Below are positions 42,791 to 51,985 of a stretch of 64,000 nucleotides of DNA, piece after piece (within the stretch, counting starts at the first letter, position 1; every line of letters begins with the position of its first letter). A model generated the notes under the pieces. It had not been told where the DNA came from. It did not search any database and saw nothing but the letters and a program-made list of their open reading frames with translations. This DNA is from DASXHD01 sp036488725 (lineage in GTDB: Bacteria > Myxococcota_A > Polyangia > Polyangiales > Polyangiaceae). The position numbers were made by a program, and so were the translations under genes. Location: the NCBI GenBank assembly GCA_036488725.1, contig DASXHD010000011.1:55642-119641 (forward strand), written 5' to 3'.

Positions 42791-43125
42791 TCAGAAACCG
42801 TGCGTGCAAACGCTGAATTCGGCGCCGAGCGTCCCGCAAAAATCCCCGTTCTCGCATGGCTCGAATCGGTGCAGACACGCGCGCACTCTTTGTCCTCGCA
42901 TGCGTTCGCGCAGCGGCCCGCCGAGATGTCCGCGTCCGTCGTGCCGCAATCCGCATGCGAGGTGCAAGGCCGCGTGCACGTCGTCTTGGCGCCACAAAAC
43001 CCCTGCGGAATGGACTCCGCGCAAGTCGCGTCGATCGAGCACGCAGACCCCACCGTCGGCGCGGACGAGCACGCGATCACGAGCCCGATCACACCGAGAA
43101 CGAACGGCCTCCGCGCGTGACGCAT
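42791..43125 (-). pseudogene. Frameshifted Cys-rich lipoprotein gene
   Basis: From the ATG at 43125 the frame encodes a lipoprotein signal (VLGVIGLVIAC) and a Cys-rich chain with IDATCAESIPQGFCG and SHADCGTTDADI segments as far as VCTDSSH. There the frame goes wrong: the rest of the Cys pattern, CENGDFCGTLGAEFSVCTHGF, continues in another frame and stops at 42791. Adding one base near 42856 (between CA and TGC) restores SSHCENGDFCG and a complete 111-residue protein. This is either a genuine one-base deletion or a sequence error. The related intact genes at 8995, 46104 and 56195 show what the product would look like. Confidence 0.75.
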
Positions 43126-43142
43126 GACCTCGCGATGAATGT

Positions 43143-44000
43143 TTAGCCGATCATGCCTTCGAGGGCGCCTCGCAGCTCGTCGAGCGCGGCTTGCTCGCGG
43201 AATTTGCCGTCTTTCTCTTTGCGCTTTTCGAAGTACTTGCTCGTCTGCGCGCCGACCTCGCTCGACGCGGCGACCCAGAGCGGCGTATCGGCGCCCTCGG
43301 CGGGCGAAACCGCGAAGAGCTTCGCCGAGAGGTTGATCATCGTCGCGGTGAAGCCGTGCGCGTTTTGGTTGAAGTCGGTCTTCACGAACCCGGGCGCGGC
43401 CGCGTTCACCGAAACGCCGTCCTTCTCGAGGTCGGCGGCCGACATCCACGTCACCATGCGGAGCGCGAGCTTCGACTGGTTGTAAGCCTTGAAGCCGTCG
43501 AACTTGCGCGTCTTCCACTCGAGATCTTTCACGTCGTAGTCCGACGCGAACGACGAGACGACGTTGACGACGCGCGACGGCTTTCCTTTGCCGAGCGCGG
43601 GCGCGAGGAGCTTCGTCAAAAGGTACGGCCCGATCACGTTGGTCGCGAAGGTCAGCTCGTGGCCGTCGGGGCTCTCGCGGCGATCGCTGAACCACGCGCC
43701 GGCGTTGTTCACCAAAATGTGGAGCGCGTCGTATTTCTGATCGAATTCTTTCGCGAACGAGCGAATCGACGCGAGGCTCGACACGTCGAGCGCCATCGTG
43801 CGGACCGCCTTCGGGTCCCTGGCTTCTTTCGCGAGCTCGATTTGGGTCGCCTCGGCCTTCGCCGGGTTGCGCGCGCCGAGCACCACGGTCGCGCCGAGCC
43901 GCGCGAGCCCTCGCGCGATCTCCTTGCCAATGCCGCCCGTCGCGCCCGTGACGAGCGCCGTTTTCCCCGTCAAATCCGCATCGATTTTGTGCTGAGCCAT
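43143..44000 (-). CDS. Short-chain dehydrogenase/reductase
   Basis: 285 residues. Classical SDR marks are present: the nucleotide-binding TGATGGIG at 18-25, NNAG at 98-101, a catalytic Ser in VNVVSSF (149/150), and YNQSK with Y173 and K177. The order and the extended loop between NNAG and Tyr resemble retinol dehydrogenase/protochlorophyllide-reductase-like SDRs. It oxidises or reduces an alcohol/carbonyl using NAD(P). The gene is divergent from an AraC-type regulator, a common arrangement in which the regulator controls the enzyme. Confidence 0.9.
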   Translation of the reverse strand: MAQHKIDADLTGKTALVTGATGGIGKEIARGLARLGATVVLGARNPAKAEATQIELAKEARDPKAVRTMALDVSSLASIRSFAKEFDQKYDALHILVNNAGAWFSDRRESPDGHELTFATNVIGPYLLTKLLAPALGKGKPSRVVNVVSSFASDYDVKDLEWKTRKFDGFKAYNQSKLALRMVTWMSAADLEKDGVSVNAAAPGFVKTDFNQNAHGFTATMINLSAKLFAVSPAEGADTPLWVAASSEVGAQTSKYFEKRKEKDGKFREQAALDELRGALEGMIG

Positions 44001-44038
44001 GACCAAGAGCGTGCGGCAGGGGGGCTTTACTTTCAATG

Positions 44039-44071
44039 TCCGGGCGTCCAGCATTCTTGTTCGGGCATCCA
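44039..44071 (+). promoter_or_regulatory. Candidate AraC-type operator: two direct repeats 21 bp apart
   Basis: TCCGGGCGTCCA (44039-44050) and TTCGGGCATCCA (44060-44071) match at 10 of 12 positions. Their 21-bp spacing, two helical turns, is that of AraC half-sites. The second repeat touches the araC-type start codon, so binding could repress the regulator and act on the divergent SDR gene. Confidence 0.45.
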
Positions 44072-44979
44072 TGGACGTCCTCTCCGACGTGCTCAACGCG
44101 CTGCGACTCGAAAGCACCGTCTTCGCGCACGGCGCGATCGCACGGCCCTGGGGCATTCGGACCGAGGCGCACGACGACTTCGCCTTCCACGTGGTCGCCG
44201 ACGGCGACTGCTGGCTCGAGGTCGACGGCGTCGCACCGGTGAAGCTCGGCGCCGGCGACGTCGTCATCATCTCGCGCGGCCGCGGGCACGCGCTCCGCGA
44301 CGAGCAAACGACGCGACCAATGCCGCTCGAAGAGTTCCTCTCCACCGGCGGCTTCGCGACGCGCACGTCGAAAGACGGCACCCGCCTCGTCTGCGGTTGC
44401 TTCCAGCTCGAGAGCTTGCCCGACGATCCGCTGCTCGCGTCGCTTCCGCCGGTGATGCACGCGCGCTCGCTCGTTCAGGAAGTCGGCTGGCTCGGTCAGA
44501 CGATCGACGTGCTCGACCGCGAGTCGGCGAGCGAAGAGCCGGGCGCGCGCACGGTCGTGAACCGTCTCTGCGACGCGCTCTTCGTGTTCGTCTTGCGACG
44601 ATTGCTGGCGGAGCTGCCGCAAGGCGAGAAGAGCTGGCTCCACGCGCTCGTCGACCCGCACCTCGGTCCCGCGCTGCGCGCGATCCACGAAAAACCGGCC
44701 GACCCGTGGACCGTCGCCGACCTCGCGTCGCGCGCGGGCATGTCGCGCTCGGCGTTCGCCGCGCACTTCGCCGGCGTCATCGGCGAAGCGCCGATCGAAT
44801 ATTTGAGTCGCTGGCGTCTCCGAAAAGCCGCGAGCATGCTCCGCGCGGGAAACGCGGGCATCGCCGAGATCGCCGCGAACGTCGGCTACGATTCGGAGGC
44901 GGCGTTCAGCAAGGCGTTCAAGCGTTCCATCGGCATCACGCCGGGCGCGTTCCGCCGCGGCGAGGTCGTCGCCGCCTAA
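44071..44979 (+). CDS. AraC-family transcriptional regulator
   Basis: 302 residues from the ATG at 44071. An N-terminal cupin-type sensor (about 1-110, with DDFAFHVVADGDCWLEVDG and LGAGDVVIISRGRGHALRD) resembles the cupin_6 type. It is followed by a helical linker and two HTH motifs: VADLASRAGMSRSAFAAHFAG and IAEIAANVGYDSEAAFSKAFKR. The end is the usual SIGITPGAFRR. An upstream in-frame ATG at 43999 overlaps the SDR start and is less likely. It is expected to regulate the divergent SDR gene; the ligand is unknown. Confidence 0.92.
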   Translation: MDVLSDVLNALRLESTVFAHGAIARPWGIRTEAHDDFAFHVVADGDCWLEVDGVAPVKLGAGDVVIISRGRGHALRDEQTTRPMPLEEFLSTGGFATRTSKDGTRLVCGCFQLESLPDDPLLASLPPVMHARSLVQEVGWLGQTIDVLDRESASEEPGARTVVNRLCDALFVFVLRRLLAELPQGEKSWLHALVDPHLGPALRAIHEKPADPWTVADLASRAGMSRSAFAAHFAGVIGEAPIEYLSRWRLRKAASMLRAGNAGIAEIAANVGYDSEAAFSKAFKRSIGITPGAFRRGEVVAA

Positions 44980-45815
44980 ACTTTCACGGCGGTCGCGACG
45001 TGCCGTCCGTGCTCGTGGCTCAGGAGCTTTTCGTCGCCGAGGAGCTCGCGCGCGAGCTCTTTCATCGTCGCGTCGCGAGCGAGCGTGAACCCGCGCGCAC
45101 CGAGCCACCCGGCGAGCTCGCTCGGCTCGAACCCAAAACGAAACGGCTCACCGACGAGCCCGACGATCGCCGCGCCGGCACGCGCGCGAAGCGTCGGATT
45201 TTCGACGAGCGTCCGCTCCATGTACGTGAAGACGAGCCGCGAACCCGGCGCGCTGTACGTCGCGACCGCCGCGACCGAGTCGTCGATCGCGCGCGGCCGA
45301 AGGTACATCGTGACGCCCTCCCAAATGGTGAGCGTCGGCTTCGATGCGTCGTGACCGCGCGCGGCGAGCTCGGCCGGGAGCTCGGCGACCGGACGCTCCT
45401 CGAAGTTCCACGCGACGTATTCGGTCTTCGCGCCGACGTCGTTCGCGAGGACCGCGCGCTTGCGCGCCTGCGTCGCAGGATGATCGACTTCGAACACGGT
45501 AGCGCCCGCGAGCTCGCGCGCGAAGCGAAGCGCGCGGCAATCGAACCCGGCGCCGAGCAGCACGACTTGACGCCCACCGCCGCGCACGAACTCGCGCAGC
45601 ACGTCGTCGATCGCGCGCGTGCGGAGCTGCATGTACACGATCGCGCGCCGCGGAAAGAGCGCCCGCGCGATGCGCGGCCGGTGAAAGAGCGGCATCGTCC
45701 GCGCGAAGCGCGCGCCGTACGGGTCCTCGGCGAGCCGCTCGCGCTCCGGCAAGAGCACGCCGAAGCTTCGCGCCGCGGCCACCCAAGCGGCCGTCATGCT
45801 CGGACGATTCCTCAC
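44976..45815 (-). CDS. SAM-dependent methyltransferase, TIGR00027/leucine carboxyl methyltransferase-like family
   Basis: 279 residues from the GTG at 45815, which gives the family-type N-terminus RNRPSMTAAWVAAAR; the ATG at 45797 would lose part of it. Motif I reads VVLLGAGFDCRALRF, followed by VFEVDHPATQARKR, the acidic motif II, and WEGVTMYLRP, all typical of this family found in mycobacteria, streptomycetes and myxobacteria. The presumed substrate is a carboxyl group of a small molecule or protein. It converges with the AraC gene with a 4-bp overlap. Confidence 0.88.
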   Translation of the reverse strand: MRNRPSMTAAWVAAARSFGVLLPERERLAEDPYGARFARTMPLFHRPRIARALFPRRAIVYMQLRTRAIDDVLREFVRGGGRQVVLLGAGFDCRALRFARELAGATVFEVDHPATQARKRAVLANDVGAKTEYVAWNFEERPVAELPAELAARGHDASKPTLTIWEGVTMYLRPRAIDDSVAAVATYSAPGSRLVFTYMERTLVENPTLRARAGAAIVGLVGEPFRFGFEPSELAGWLGARGFTLARDATMKELARELLGDEKLLSHEHGRHVATAVKV

Positions 45816-45873
45816 GGAGCGCTCTATGCCACGACGCGTGAAATAAAGCGCGCCGTTCGAACGAACAGGCGCC

Positions 45874-46107
45874 ATGAAAACGCTCCTCGCCTTCGCCCTC
45901 CTCGCTTGCGCCGCTTGCTCCGAGTCGACCGCCGACGCGCCCATCGTCGCAGCCGGCATGGACCGGGGACCTGCCGTATCGGACGACGCGCCCGCCGCGC
46001 GCGCGCACGTCGCGCTCGATCGCGAGCCCGCGTGGCGCGAGCCCGCGATGCACCCGCACATCGTTCATCGCGAAGGCGACTGGGTCGTCTGCGCGCAATG
46101 CCGCTAG
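45874..46107 (+). CDS. Very small lipoprotein
   Basis: 77 residues. The signal MKTLLAFALLACAAC is a clear lipobox; the mature part is only about 60 residues, rich in Ala/Asp/Pro, with a C-terminal motif HPHIVHREGDWVVCAQCR containing a CxxC pair and several His that could bind a metal. Function unknown. It converges with the next Cys-rich lipoprotein with a 4-bp overlap. Confidence 0.65.
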   Translation: MKTLLAFALLACAACSESTADAPIVAAGMDRGPAVSDDAPAARAHVALDREPAWREPAMHPHIVHREGDWVVCAQCR

Positions 46108-46496
46108 GGATACATGCACTCGCACGAAAGCACGCCCGCGTCGGCGACTTGGCATCCGCCGCACTGGCAGAGCGACTCGGCGCACGGGCACGCGAGCGTG
46201 CCGTTGCACGAGTCCGGCAGCTTCGTGCACGTGTACGTCGTCGAGAGGCCGTTGCAACACCCGGTCGTGTGCGTCCCGTCCGGGCAAATGCCCGCGTCGT
46301 CCGGCATCTCGCACGCGCCGCCGCCGGCCGTGAGGACGACGCACGCTTCGCCCTCGCCGCACGTTTGGCCGTTGCATTCGACCGAGCCGGTTTGTTTCTG
46401 CTGCTGAGAGTCGGTGCCGGCGTCGTCGCCGCCGAGGTTCGTGACCGCGCCGCCGCACGCGACGAGGGCGACGAAAGACAAAAGAACGATGCGCAT
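46104..46496 (-). CDS. Cys-rich lipoprotein
   Basis: 130 residues. Signal MRIVLLSFVALVAC has its lipobox Cys at 14. A Gly/Asp/Gln-rich linker leads to a domain with 16 or so Cys in short modules (ECNGQTCGEGEACVV, GCCNGLSTTYTC, CPCAESLCQCGGC). These should be disulfide-bonded outside the cytoplasm. It belongs to the same general type as the genes at 8995, 42791 and 56195. The role is unknown. Confidence 0.78.
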   Translation of the reverse strand: MRIVLLSFVALVACGGAVTNLGGDDAGTDSQQQKQTGSVECNGQTCGEGEACVVLTAGGGACEMPDDAGICPDGTHTTGCCNGLSTTYTCTKLPDSCNGTLACPCAESLCQCGGCQVADAGVLSCECMYP

Positions 46497-46657
46497 GCGC
46501 CGGCCTTAGCAGGACACGTGCCGCGCGCAGGTGCGCGATTTCGCGTCGACCGGCGCTGCCAGGCTGTGCCGTCGCCGGGCGGCGATGTACGCCGTGCAAC
46601 CACTGATTTCATGGGGCGCGGTTGTGATCGCGTGGCGTTCGTGCTGCAGTCGAATCG

Positions 46658-47704
46658 ATGAAGCGCACGCTGATGGCGCTGCTGGTTTTCGCAGCCGCTT
46701 GCTCGCAGGGCCCGACCACCACCACGACGGGCCCCAACCCCGGACCGCCCGAGGGCGTCCAGCCGACCGGCGGCGCACCCGTGCCGAGCGGCTGGCTCTA
46801 CACGCAAGACGCCAAGATCTACCTCTCCGACGGCACCAAGGGGACCGCGTGGGTCGGTCGCGGCGTCAACGCCGACGACGTCTTTCTCTGCGGCTACAAC
46901 AGCTCGCTCTGGATGTCCTCGCCCGAATCGACGCTCCAGACGCTCGGCTCGCACATGGTCGCGGATTGGAAGGCGAAGTTCGTCCGCGTCTCGCTCGGCA
47001 TGAACAGCTTCGCGACCAAGGCGAGCTGGACCTCGGGCGATCCCGCTGCTTACAAAACGCCGATGACGTCGATGATCAACGCGCTCGGCGCGACCCCCGG
47101 CGTCTACGTGCTCGTCACGCTCCGAAGCGACGACACGATGAACGACGCCGGCGGCGACGACGCGACCTTCCTCCCGACGGCGGCCACCGACGCGACGTAT
47201 CAGGCGCTCGTCGACACGTTCGCGCACTCGAATTTCGTGCTCTTCGGCGTCAGCAACGAGCCCGGCGGAAACGTGCTTTCGAACGACGCGATCCGTGCCG
47301 CGATGGATCACGCGGTCGCGACGATCCGCGCCGAAGAAGACAAGCTCGGCGTCCCGCACCACGTCGTCTCCGTGCAAGGCAACGACTGGACGAGCGACAT
47401 CTCGTTCTACGCGAGCGATCCGCTGCCGTACGACAACGTCGTCTACGAAGTGCACGGCTACCCGCCGCCCGCGTCGTCGTACACGTACGCGAATCTTCCG
47501 GTCATCGTCGGCGAGTACGGCAACCTCGCGAACGCGAGCTCGTTCTTCGCGGACATCGAGCAGAAGGGGATCCCGAGCCTCGCGTGGGATTTCGACCCGT
47601 ACAGCGACTGCGCGCCGGACCTCCTCACGATCAACCAGAGCGCGTCGAACCTCGTGCCGACCGCGTGGGGCACGACCGTGAAGACGTACCTCTTGGCGCA
47701 CTGA
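46658..47704 (+). CDS. Glycoside hydrolase family 5 lipoprotein
   Basis: 348 residues. The signal MKRTLMALLVFAAAC gives a lipobox, followed by a Thr/Pro/Gly linker. The catalytic TIM barrel is complete: an N-terminal WVGRGVNADDVFLCG, RVSLGMNSF, the acid/base glutamate E201 in VSNEPGG, the His of VYEVHGYPPP and the nucleophile E286 in VIVGEYGN. GH5 enzymes cleave beta-linked glucans, mannans or related polymers. It is likely anchored at the surface and used in polysaccharide breakdown; substrate specificity is not visible. Confidence 0.9.
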   Translation: MKRTLMALLVFAAACSQGPTTTTTGPNPGPPEGVQPTGGAPVPSGWLYTQDAKIYLSDGTKGTAWVGRGVNADDVFLCGYNSSLWMSSPESTLQTLGSHMVADWKAKFVRVSLGMNSFATKASWTSGDPAAYKTPMTSMINALGATPGVYVLVTLRSDDTMNDAGGDDATFLPTAATDATYQALVDTFAHSNFVLFGVSNEPGGNVLSNDAIRAAMDHAVATIRAEEDKLGVPHHVVSVQGNDWTSDISFYASDPLPYDNVVYEVHGYPPPASSYTYANLPVIVGEYGNLANASSFFADIEQKGIPSLAWDFDPYSDCAPDLLTINQSASNLVPTAWGTTVKTYLLAH

Positions 47705-48265
47705 TCAAGAGATCCACGTCATCTCGTCTTTCGTGACGGTCCACACGCCGGCGGCGCGCTCGAGCGTGTAGACGTTGCCCGACGCGGAGAGGCCCGCTTC
47801 GTAGTAGCCGCCGCTCACTTGCGCGTGGTCGGCGTCGGTCCACGAGATCGAATCGATGCGAAACGCGAGGCCGCGTTTCCCCGTCGCGCGCTCGGTGACG
47901 CCGTTTCGCGCGTCTTCGGTGCAGCCGCGCCCGGCGACGACCGGGGTTTTGTTCGACGAAAAACGCGCGAGGAACGCCGGCGGCGGGTCGGCGTTTTTTT
48001 CGAAGTGGATGCAGAAGACCTGCGCGGTCTGCTGCGCGCCGGAGGCGTTCTTTTTGAACATGTGACGGAGCACGGCCTCGCGGAGATCGTCGTCGTTCTT
48101 TTGCGGCGGCGCAGGTGTCGACGGCGGGGGCGGCGGCGGCGGCGCCGGCGGCGCCAGGGCGGCCTGCGACGCTTGCGGCGCGGCGGCGTCCGAGTCGGGC
48201 GAGATCGCCGGCGAGAGCGGCCGCGAACATCCGGCGGCGAGGAGCAAGAGGACGGCGACGCGCAT
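47705..48265 (-). CDS. Putative secreted lipoprotein
   Basis: 186 residues. Signal MRVAVLLLLAAGC gives a lipobox at Cys 13. The following ~40 residues are a Pro/Ala-rich linker with a run of eight or so prolines. The C-terminal domain (about 58-186) is compact alpha/beta with EAVLRHMFKKNASGAQQ, FCIHFEKNADPPPAFLARF and a strand-rich end GNVYTLERAAGVWTVTKDEM, plus one Cys pair. It resembles small SnoaL/NTF2-like periplasmic domains in outline only. It converges with the GH5 gene with no gap. Confidence 0.65.
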   Translation of the reverse strand: MRVAVLLLLAAGCSRPLSPAISPDSDAAAPQASQAALAPPAPPPPPPPSTPAPPQKNDDDLREAVLRHMFKKNASGAQQTAQVFCIHFEKNADPPPAFLARFSSNKTPVVAGRGCTEDARNGVTERATGKRGLAFRIDSISWTDADHAQVSGGYYEAGLSASGNVYTLERAAGVWTVTKDEMTWIS

Positions 48266-48319
48266 GCGTCGATCGACACGCACGCGAACGCGAGCTTGGG
48301 TGCGCCTGGCCTGCGGGCC

Positions 48320-48339
48320 GGCCCGGGCCTGGCCGGGCC
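48320..48339. other. GC-only hairpin in the divergent gap before comM
   Basis: GGCCCGG (48320-48326) pairs with CCGGGCC (48333-48339) across a 6-base loop, in the 123-bp gap between the divergent lipoprotein and comM genes. In so GC-rich a stretch this may be chance. Confidence 0.25.
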
Positions 48340-48388
48340 ACGTCGATCCAGCGAAAAATAGGCATTTTGTGACGGCACACGCGTCGCA

Positions 48389-49936
48389 ATGCCGGTGCGC
48401 ATGCTCGCCATGGCGCTCAGCTCGAGCCTCCTCGGTCTCACCGCGACGCCCGTGCGCGTCGAGGTTCAAGCGACGCGCGGCATCCCGTCGTTCGAGCTCG
48501 TGGGCTTGGCCGAAGCCGCGGTGCGCGAGAGCCGCGTCCGCGTGAAGAGCGCGCTCGCGCAAGTCGGCGTCGATTTGTCCGAGTACCGCGTCATCGTCAA
48601 CCTCGCGCCGGCCGACGAGAGAAAGTTCGGGAGCGGCTTCGACCTCGCGATCGCCGCGGCGACGATGGCGGCGCTCGGCGTCGTGCCGGCCGAATCGATC
48701 GAGGGGCTCTTGTTCCTCGGCGAGCTCGCGCTCGGCGGCGGCGTGCACGCGGTTCGCGGGGTCTTGCCGAAGCTCCTCGGCATGCGCCGGCACGTGCGCG
48801 GGGCCATCGTTCCGCGCGCGAGCGAGCACGAAGCGGCGCTCGTCACCGGCATGGACGTGCGGACCGTCGTCACGCTCGACGAGCTGCGCCAAGGGCTCGA
48901 GCACGGCGCGCTGCCGAAGGCGCGGGCCAGTGCTTCGCCGGTCGAGCCCGCGCTCGCCGACGATCTCGCGGACGTGCGCGGTCAAGCGGCGGCGCGGCGC
49001 GCGCTCGAGATTTGCGCGGCGGGCGGTCACAACTTGCTGCTCATCGGTCCGCCCGGCGCGGGCAAGACGATGCTCGCGCGGCGGATGCCGAGCATCCTCC
49101 CGCCGCTCGACGCCCCCGAGGCGCTCGAGGTCACTGCGATTCACAGCGTCGCCGGTATGCTCGGGCCGGCGCGCGGCATCTTGCGCTCGCGGCCGTTTCG
49201 GGCGCCGCACCACTCGACGAGCGAAGCGGGTCTCGTCGGCGGCGGCGACGTGCCGCGCCCGGGCGAGGTGAGCCTCGCGCATCACGGCGTTCTCTTTCTC
49301 GACGAGCTGCCCGAGTTCCGTCGCGGCGCGCTCGAGTCGCTGCGCCAGCCGCTCGAGGATGGCGCGGTCACGGTCTCGCGCGCGCAGGGCCGCGCGACTT
49401 TTCCCGCGCGTCCGCTCTTCGTCGGCGCGATGAACCCGTGTCCGTGCGGTTTCTACGGCGATCCGTCGGGGCGGTGCGACTGCCCGCTCGAGCGCGTCCG
49501 CGCGTACCGCGCGCGCCTCAGCGGCCCGCTGCTCGATCGCATCGACGTTCACGTTCGGCTCCCGCCGGTCGGCGTCGCCGCGCTGCGCGCGCAGACCCGC
49601 GGCGAAGCGAGCGCGATGGTGCGCGAGCGCGTGCATCGCGCGCGGGTCCTCCAGCACGAGCGCCGCCGCGCGCTCGATCTCGGGAGCAGCCTGAACGCGT
49701 TCCTGAACGCACGCGACGAGAACCGCGCGCTACGCCTTGGCCCCGCGCCCGAGCGTCTCGCCAACGCCGCCGTCGAGCGCCTCGGTCTCTCGGCCCGCGC
49801 TCACGCCAAGGTCCTGCGCGTCGCGCGAACCATCGCCGACCTCGCCGGCAAGGAAGAAATCGGCGCCGACCACGTCGCCGAAGCCGTCGGCCTCCGCGTG
49901 CTCGACCGCAAGAGCGCGGACCAAGCCGCCGCATGA
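48389..49936 (+). CDS. comM: ComM/YifB-family Mg-chelatase-like AAA+ ATPase
   Basis: 515 residues (start at 48389; 48401 is possible). The N-terminal domain (1-190) has the ComM pattern VQATRGIPSFELVGLAEAAVRESRVRVKSAL in adjoining pieces. The AAA+ part has Walker A IGPPGAGKTMLARR (about 218-231), Walker B VLFLDELPEF, and the zinc-finger-like CPCGFYGDPSGRCDCP before the C-terminal lid. ComM helps branch migration during homologous recombination and natural transformation. It lies 69 bp upstream of recA on the same strand, matching the recombination theme. Confidence 0.93.
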   Translation: MPVRMLAMALSSSLLGLTATPVRVEVQATRGIPSFELVGLAEAAVRESRVRVKSALAQVGVDLSEYRVIVNLAPADERKFGSGFDLAIAAATMAALGVVPAESIEGLLFLGELALGGGVHAVRGVLPKLLGMRRHVRGAIVPRASEHEAALVTGMDVRTVVTLDELRQGLEHGALPKARASASPVEPALADDLADVRGQAAARRALEICAAGGHNLLLIGPPGAGKTMLARRMPSILPPLDAPEALEVTAIHSVAGMLGPARGILRSRPFRAPHHSTSEAGLVGGGDVPRPGEVSLAHHGVLFLDELPEFRRGALESLRQPLEDGAVTVSRAQGRATFPARPLFVGAMNPCPCGFYGDPSGRCDCPLERVRAYRARLSGPLLDRIDVHVRLPPVGVAALRAQTRGEASAMVRERVHRARVLQHERRRALDLGSSLNAFLNARDENRALRLGPAPERLANAAVERLGLSARAHAKVLRVARTIADLAGKEEIGADHVAEAVGLRVLDRKSADQAAA

Positions 49937-50005
49937 AGAGCTCGCGCGACGATCGTGTCGCGCAGGTCGTGTCTGACACTTTCACATTCGAAGGAGAAAA
50001 CGAAA

Positions 50006-51034
<1,029 letters not shown>

Positions 51035-51043
51035 AGCGCGCCG

Positions 51044-51077
51044 GCGCCCCGAGGGTGACGGATCATCCTCGGGGCGC
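51044..51077. terminator. Bidirectional terminator between recA and tetR
   Basis: GCGCCCCGAGG (51044-51054) and CCTCGGGGCGC (51067-51077) form a perfect 11-bp stem with a 12-base loop. It lies 9 bp after the recA stop and contains the stop codon of the convergent tetR gene. No T-run follows. Confidence 0.6.
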
Positions 51078-51662
51078 GAGGAGCTTGCGGAGCGTCGCGG
51101 CGCCGGCGGCGTAGTCGATCTCGAGCCCGAGGTCGGTCGCGACGCTCACGCCGAGCGTGAGGACGAGCAGCATCTCCGCGAGCGGGCGCGCGCGGACGTC
51201 GCGAAGGACCGAGCCGTCCTTCTGTCCCGCGCGAGCGCCATCGGCGAGGCGATCGAGCGCGCGGTATTGGAGCGCGTTGTACTTCTTGCGGATGGGCGCC
51301 GCCGTCGCGCACGCCGTGAGCGTGTGGTGGAATTTCCAGCGCGACGTCCCGACGGCCTCGGGCACGCCCGCGAGCACCGCAGCCACGAAACGATTGATGG
51401 TCTCTCCCAGCGCGGGAGACGCGCCGTCGGGAAGGAGCGCCGCTTTGAAATCGCCGAGCACGCGCTCGACCACCGCCGCCACCAGATCGTCGCGATCGCG
51501 GAAATGCACGTAGAACGCTCCGCGCGTGAAGCCCGCGCGATCGCAGATCGCGTTCAAGCTCGCCGCTTCGATGCCCTTCTCGGCCATCTCGGCGGCTGCA
51601 GCGCGCACGAGCGCGTCGCGCGTCTCCCGCTTTCGCTCGTCACGCGCCACCTTTTTCTTCAT
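51063..51662 (-). CDS. TetR-family transcriptional repressor
   Basis: 199 residues from MKKKVARDERKRE (51662). The N-terminal HTH is typical: RDALVRAAAAEMAEKGIEAASLNAICDRAGFTRGAFYVHFRDRDDL, given here as one region over residues ~12-57, with the recognition helix around TRGAFYVHF. The C-terminal helical ligand domain is variable. The longer frame starting at 51755 would cover the operator and is rejected. It is transcribed away from the remains of a fatty acid hydroxylase gene and probably controlled it. The inducer is unknown. Confidence 0.92.
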   Translation of the reverse strand: MKKKVARDERKRETRDALVRAAAAEMAEKGIEAASLNAICDRAGFTRGAFYVHFRDRDDLVAAVVERVLGDFKAALLPDGASPALGETINRFVAAVLAGVPEAVGTSRWKFHHTLTACATAAPIRKKYNALQYRALDRLADGARAGQKDGSVLRDVRARPLAEMLLVLTLGVSVATDLGLEIDYAAGAATLRKLLAPRG

Positions 51663-51683
51663 CGAGGCTTGACGTACTGGGTT

Positions 51684-51719
51684 GTATGTGAAAATCAATG
51701 TTGCATACCAACCGGTATG
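51684..51719. promoter_or_regulatory. Candidate TetR operator (three CATAC/GTATG half-sites)
   Basis: Half-sites GTATG (51684-51688), CATAC (51704-51708) and GTATG (51715-51719) lie just upstream of tetR. The last two form the inverted repeat CATACC-4-GGTATG, and GTATGTGAAA occurs twice, 31 bp apart. It sits between tetR and the hydroxylase remnant. Confidence 0.5.
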
Positions 51720-51985
51720 TGAAAGGATTCGTGACCTTCGCGGCCGTGTGGGCATTGCCTTTGCGTGGGATCTCGGGCGCTAGATGCATGACCGGCGCCT
51801 GTTTCGGCTGGTGCACCGCGTTCATCATCGCTCGCACGACCCGTCGCCGTGGGCGGCGTACGCGTTCGGGCCCATCGAGGCGCTCGGAACGTGACGGGCG
51901 CCGGGGACCGGTGGATGGGCACGACGCACCCCGCTTACGAGGCGACGTTCGCGAGGTCACGCGGACGTGAACACCTCGGCCGACG
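51698..51985 (+). pseudogene. Remnant of a membrane fatty acid hydroxylase (sterol desaturase superfamily)
   Basis: The interval between tetR and the 52012 gene (349 bp with no intact gene) holds three pieces of one protein in three frames. Frame 2 from 51698 reads MLHTNRYVKGFVTFAAVW, a plausible hydrophobic N-terminus. Frame 1 from 51784 reads MHDRRLFRLVHRVHHRS then PSPWAAYAFGPIEAL, the diiron His-box core (HxxHH) and the PxPWAA motif of fatty acid hydroxylases, before a TGA. Frame 0 from about 51904 reads GDRWMGTTHPAYEATFARSRG, matching the family C-terminus (DRLMGT...PxYEA). Most of the roughly 250-residue protein is missing, so at least two internal deletions are needed. Its 3' limit is approximate. 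Confidence 0.7.

Noticed and set aside
42727..45108. 793-codon open frame on the minus strand
   Set aside because: Only its last ~90 codons are meaningful (the N-terminal part of the frameshifted Cys-rich lipoprotein); the rest is a shadow of the AraC and SDR region.
43191..46661. 1156-codon open frame on the plus strand
   Set aside because: It crosses SDR, AraC, methyltransferase and lipoprotein genes on both strands and has no recognisable domain; a stop-poor high-GC frame.
49936..50005. LexA/SOS box in front of recA
   Set aside because: The 69-bp gap has a good ribosome binding site, but I could not see a convincing SOS-type palindrome.
51640..51960. Open frames on the minus strand over the tetR upstream region
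   Set aside because: Basic, low-complexity products with no motif; the same DNA encodes recognisable fatty acid hydroxylase pieces on the plus strand.
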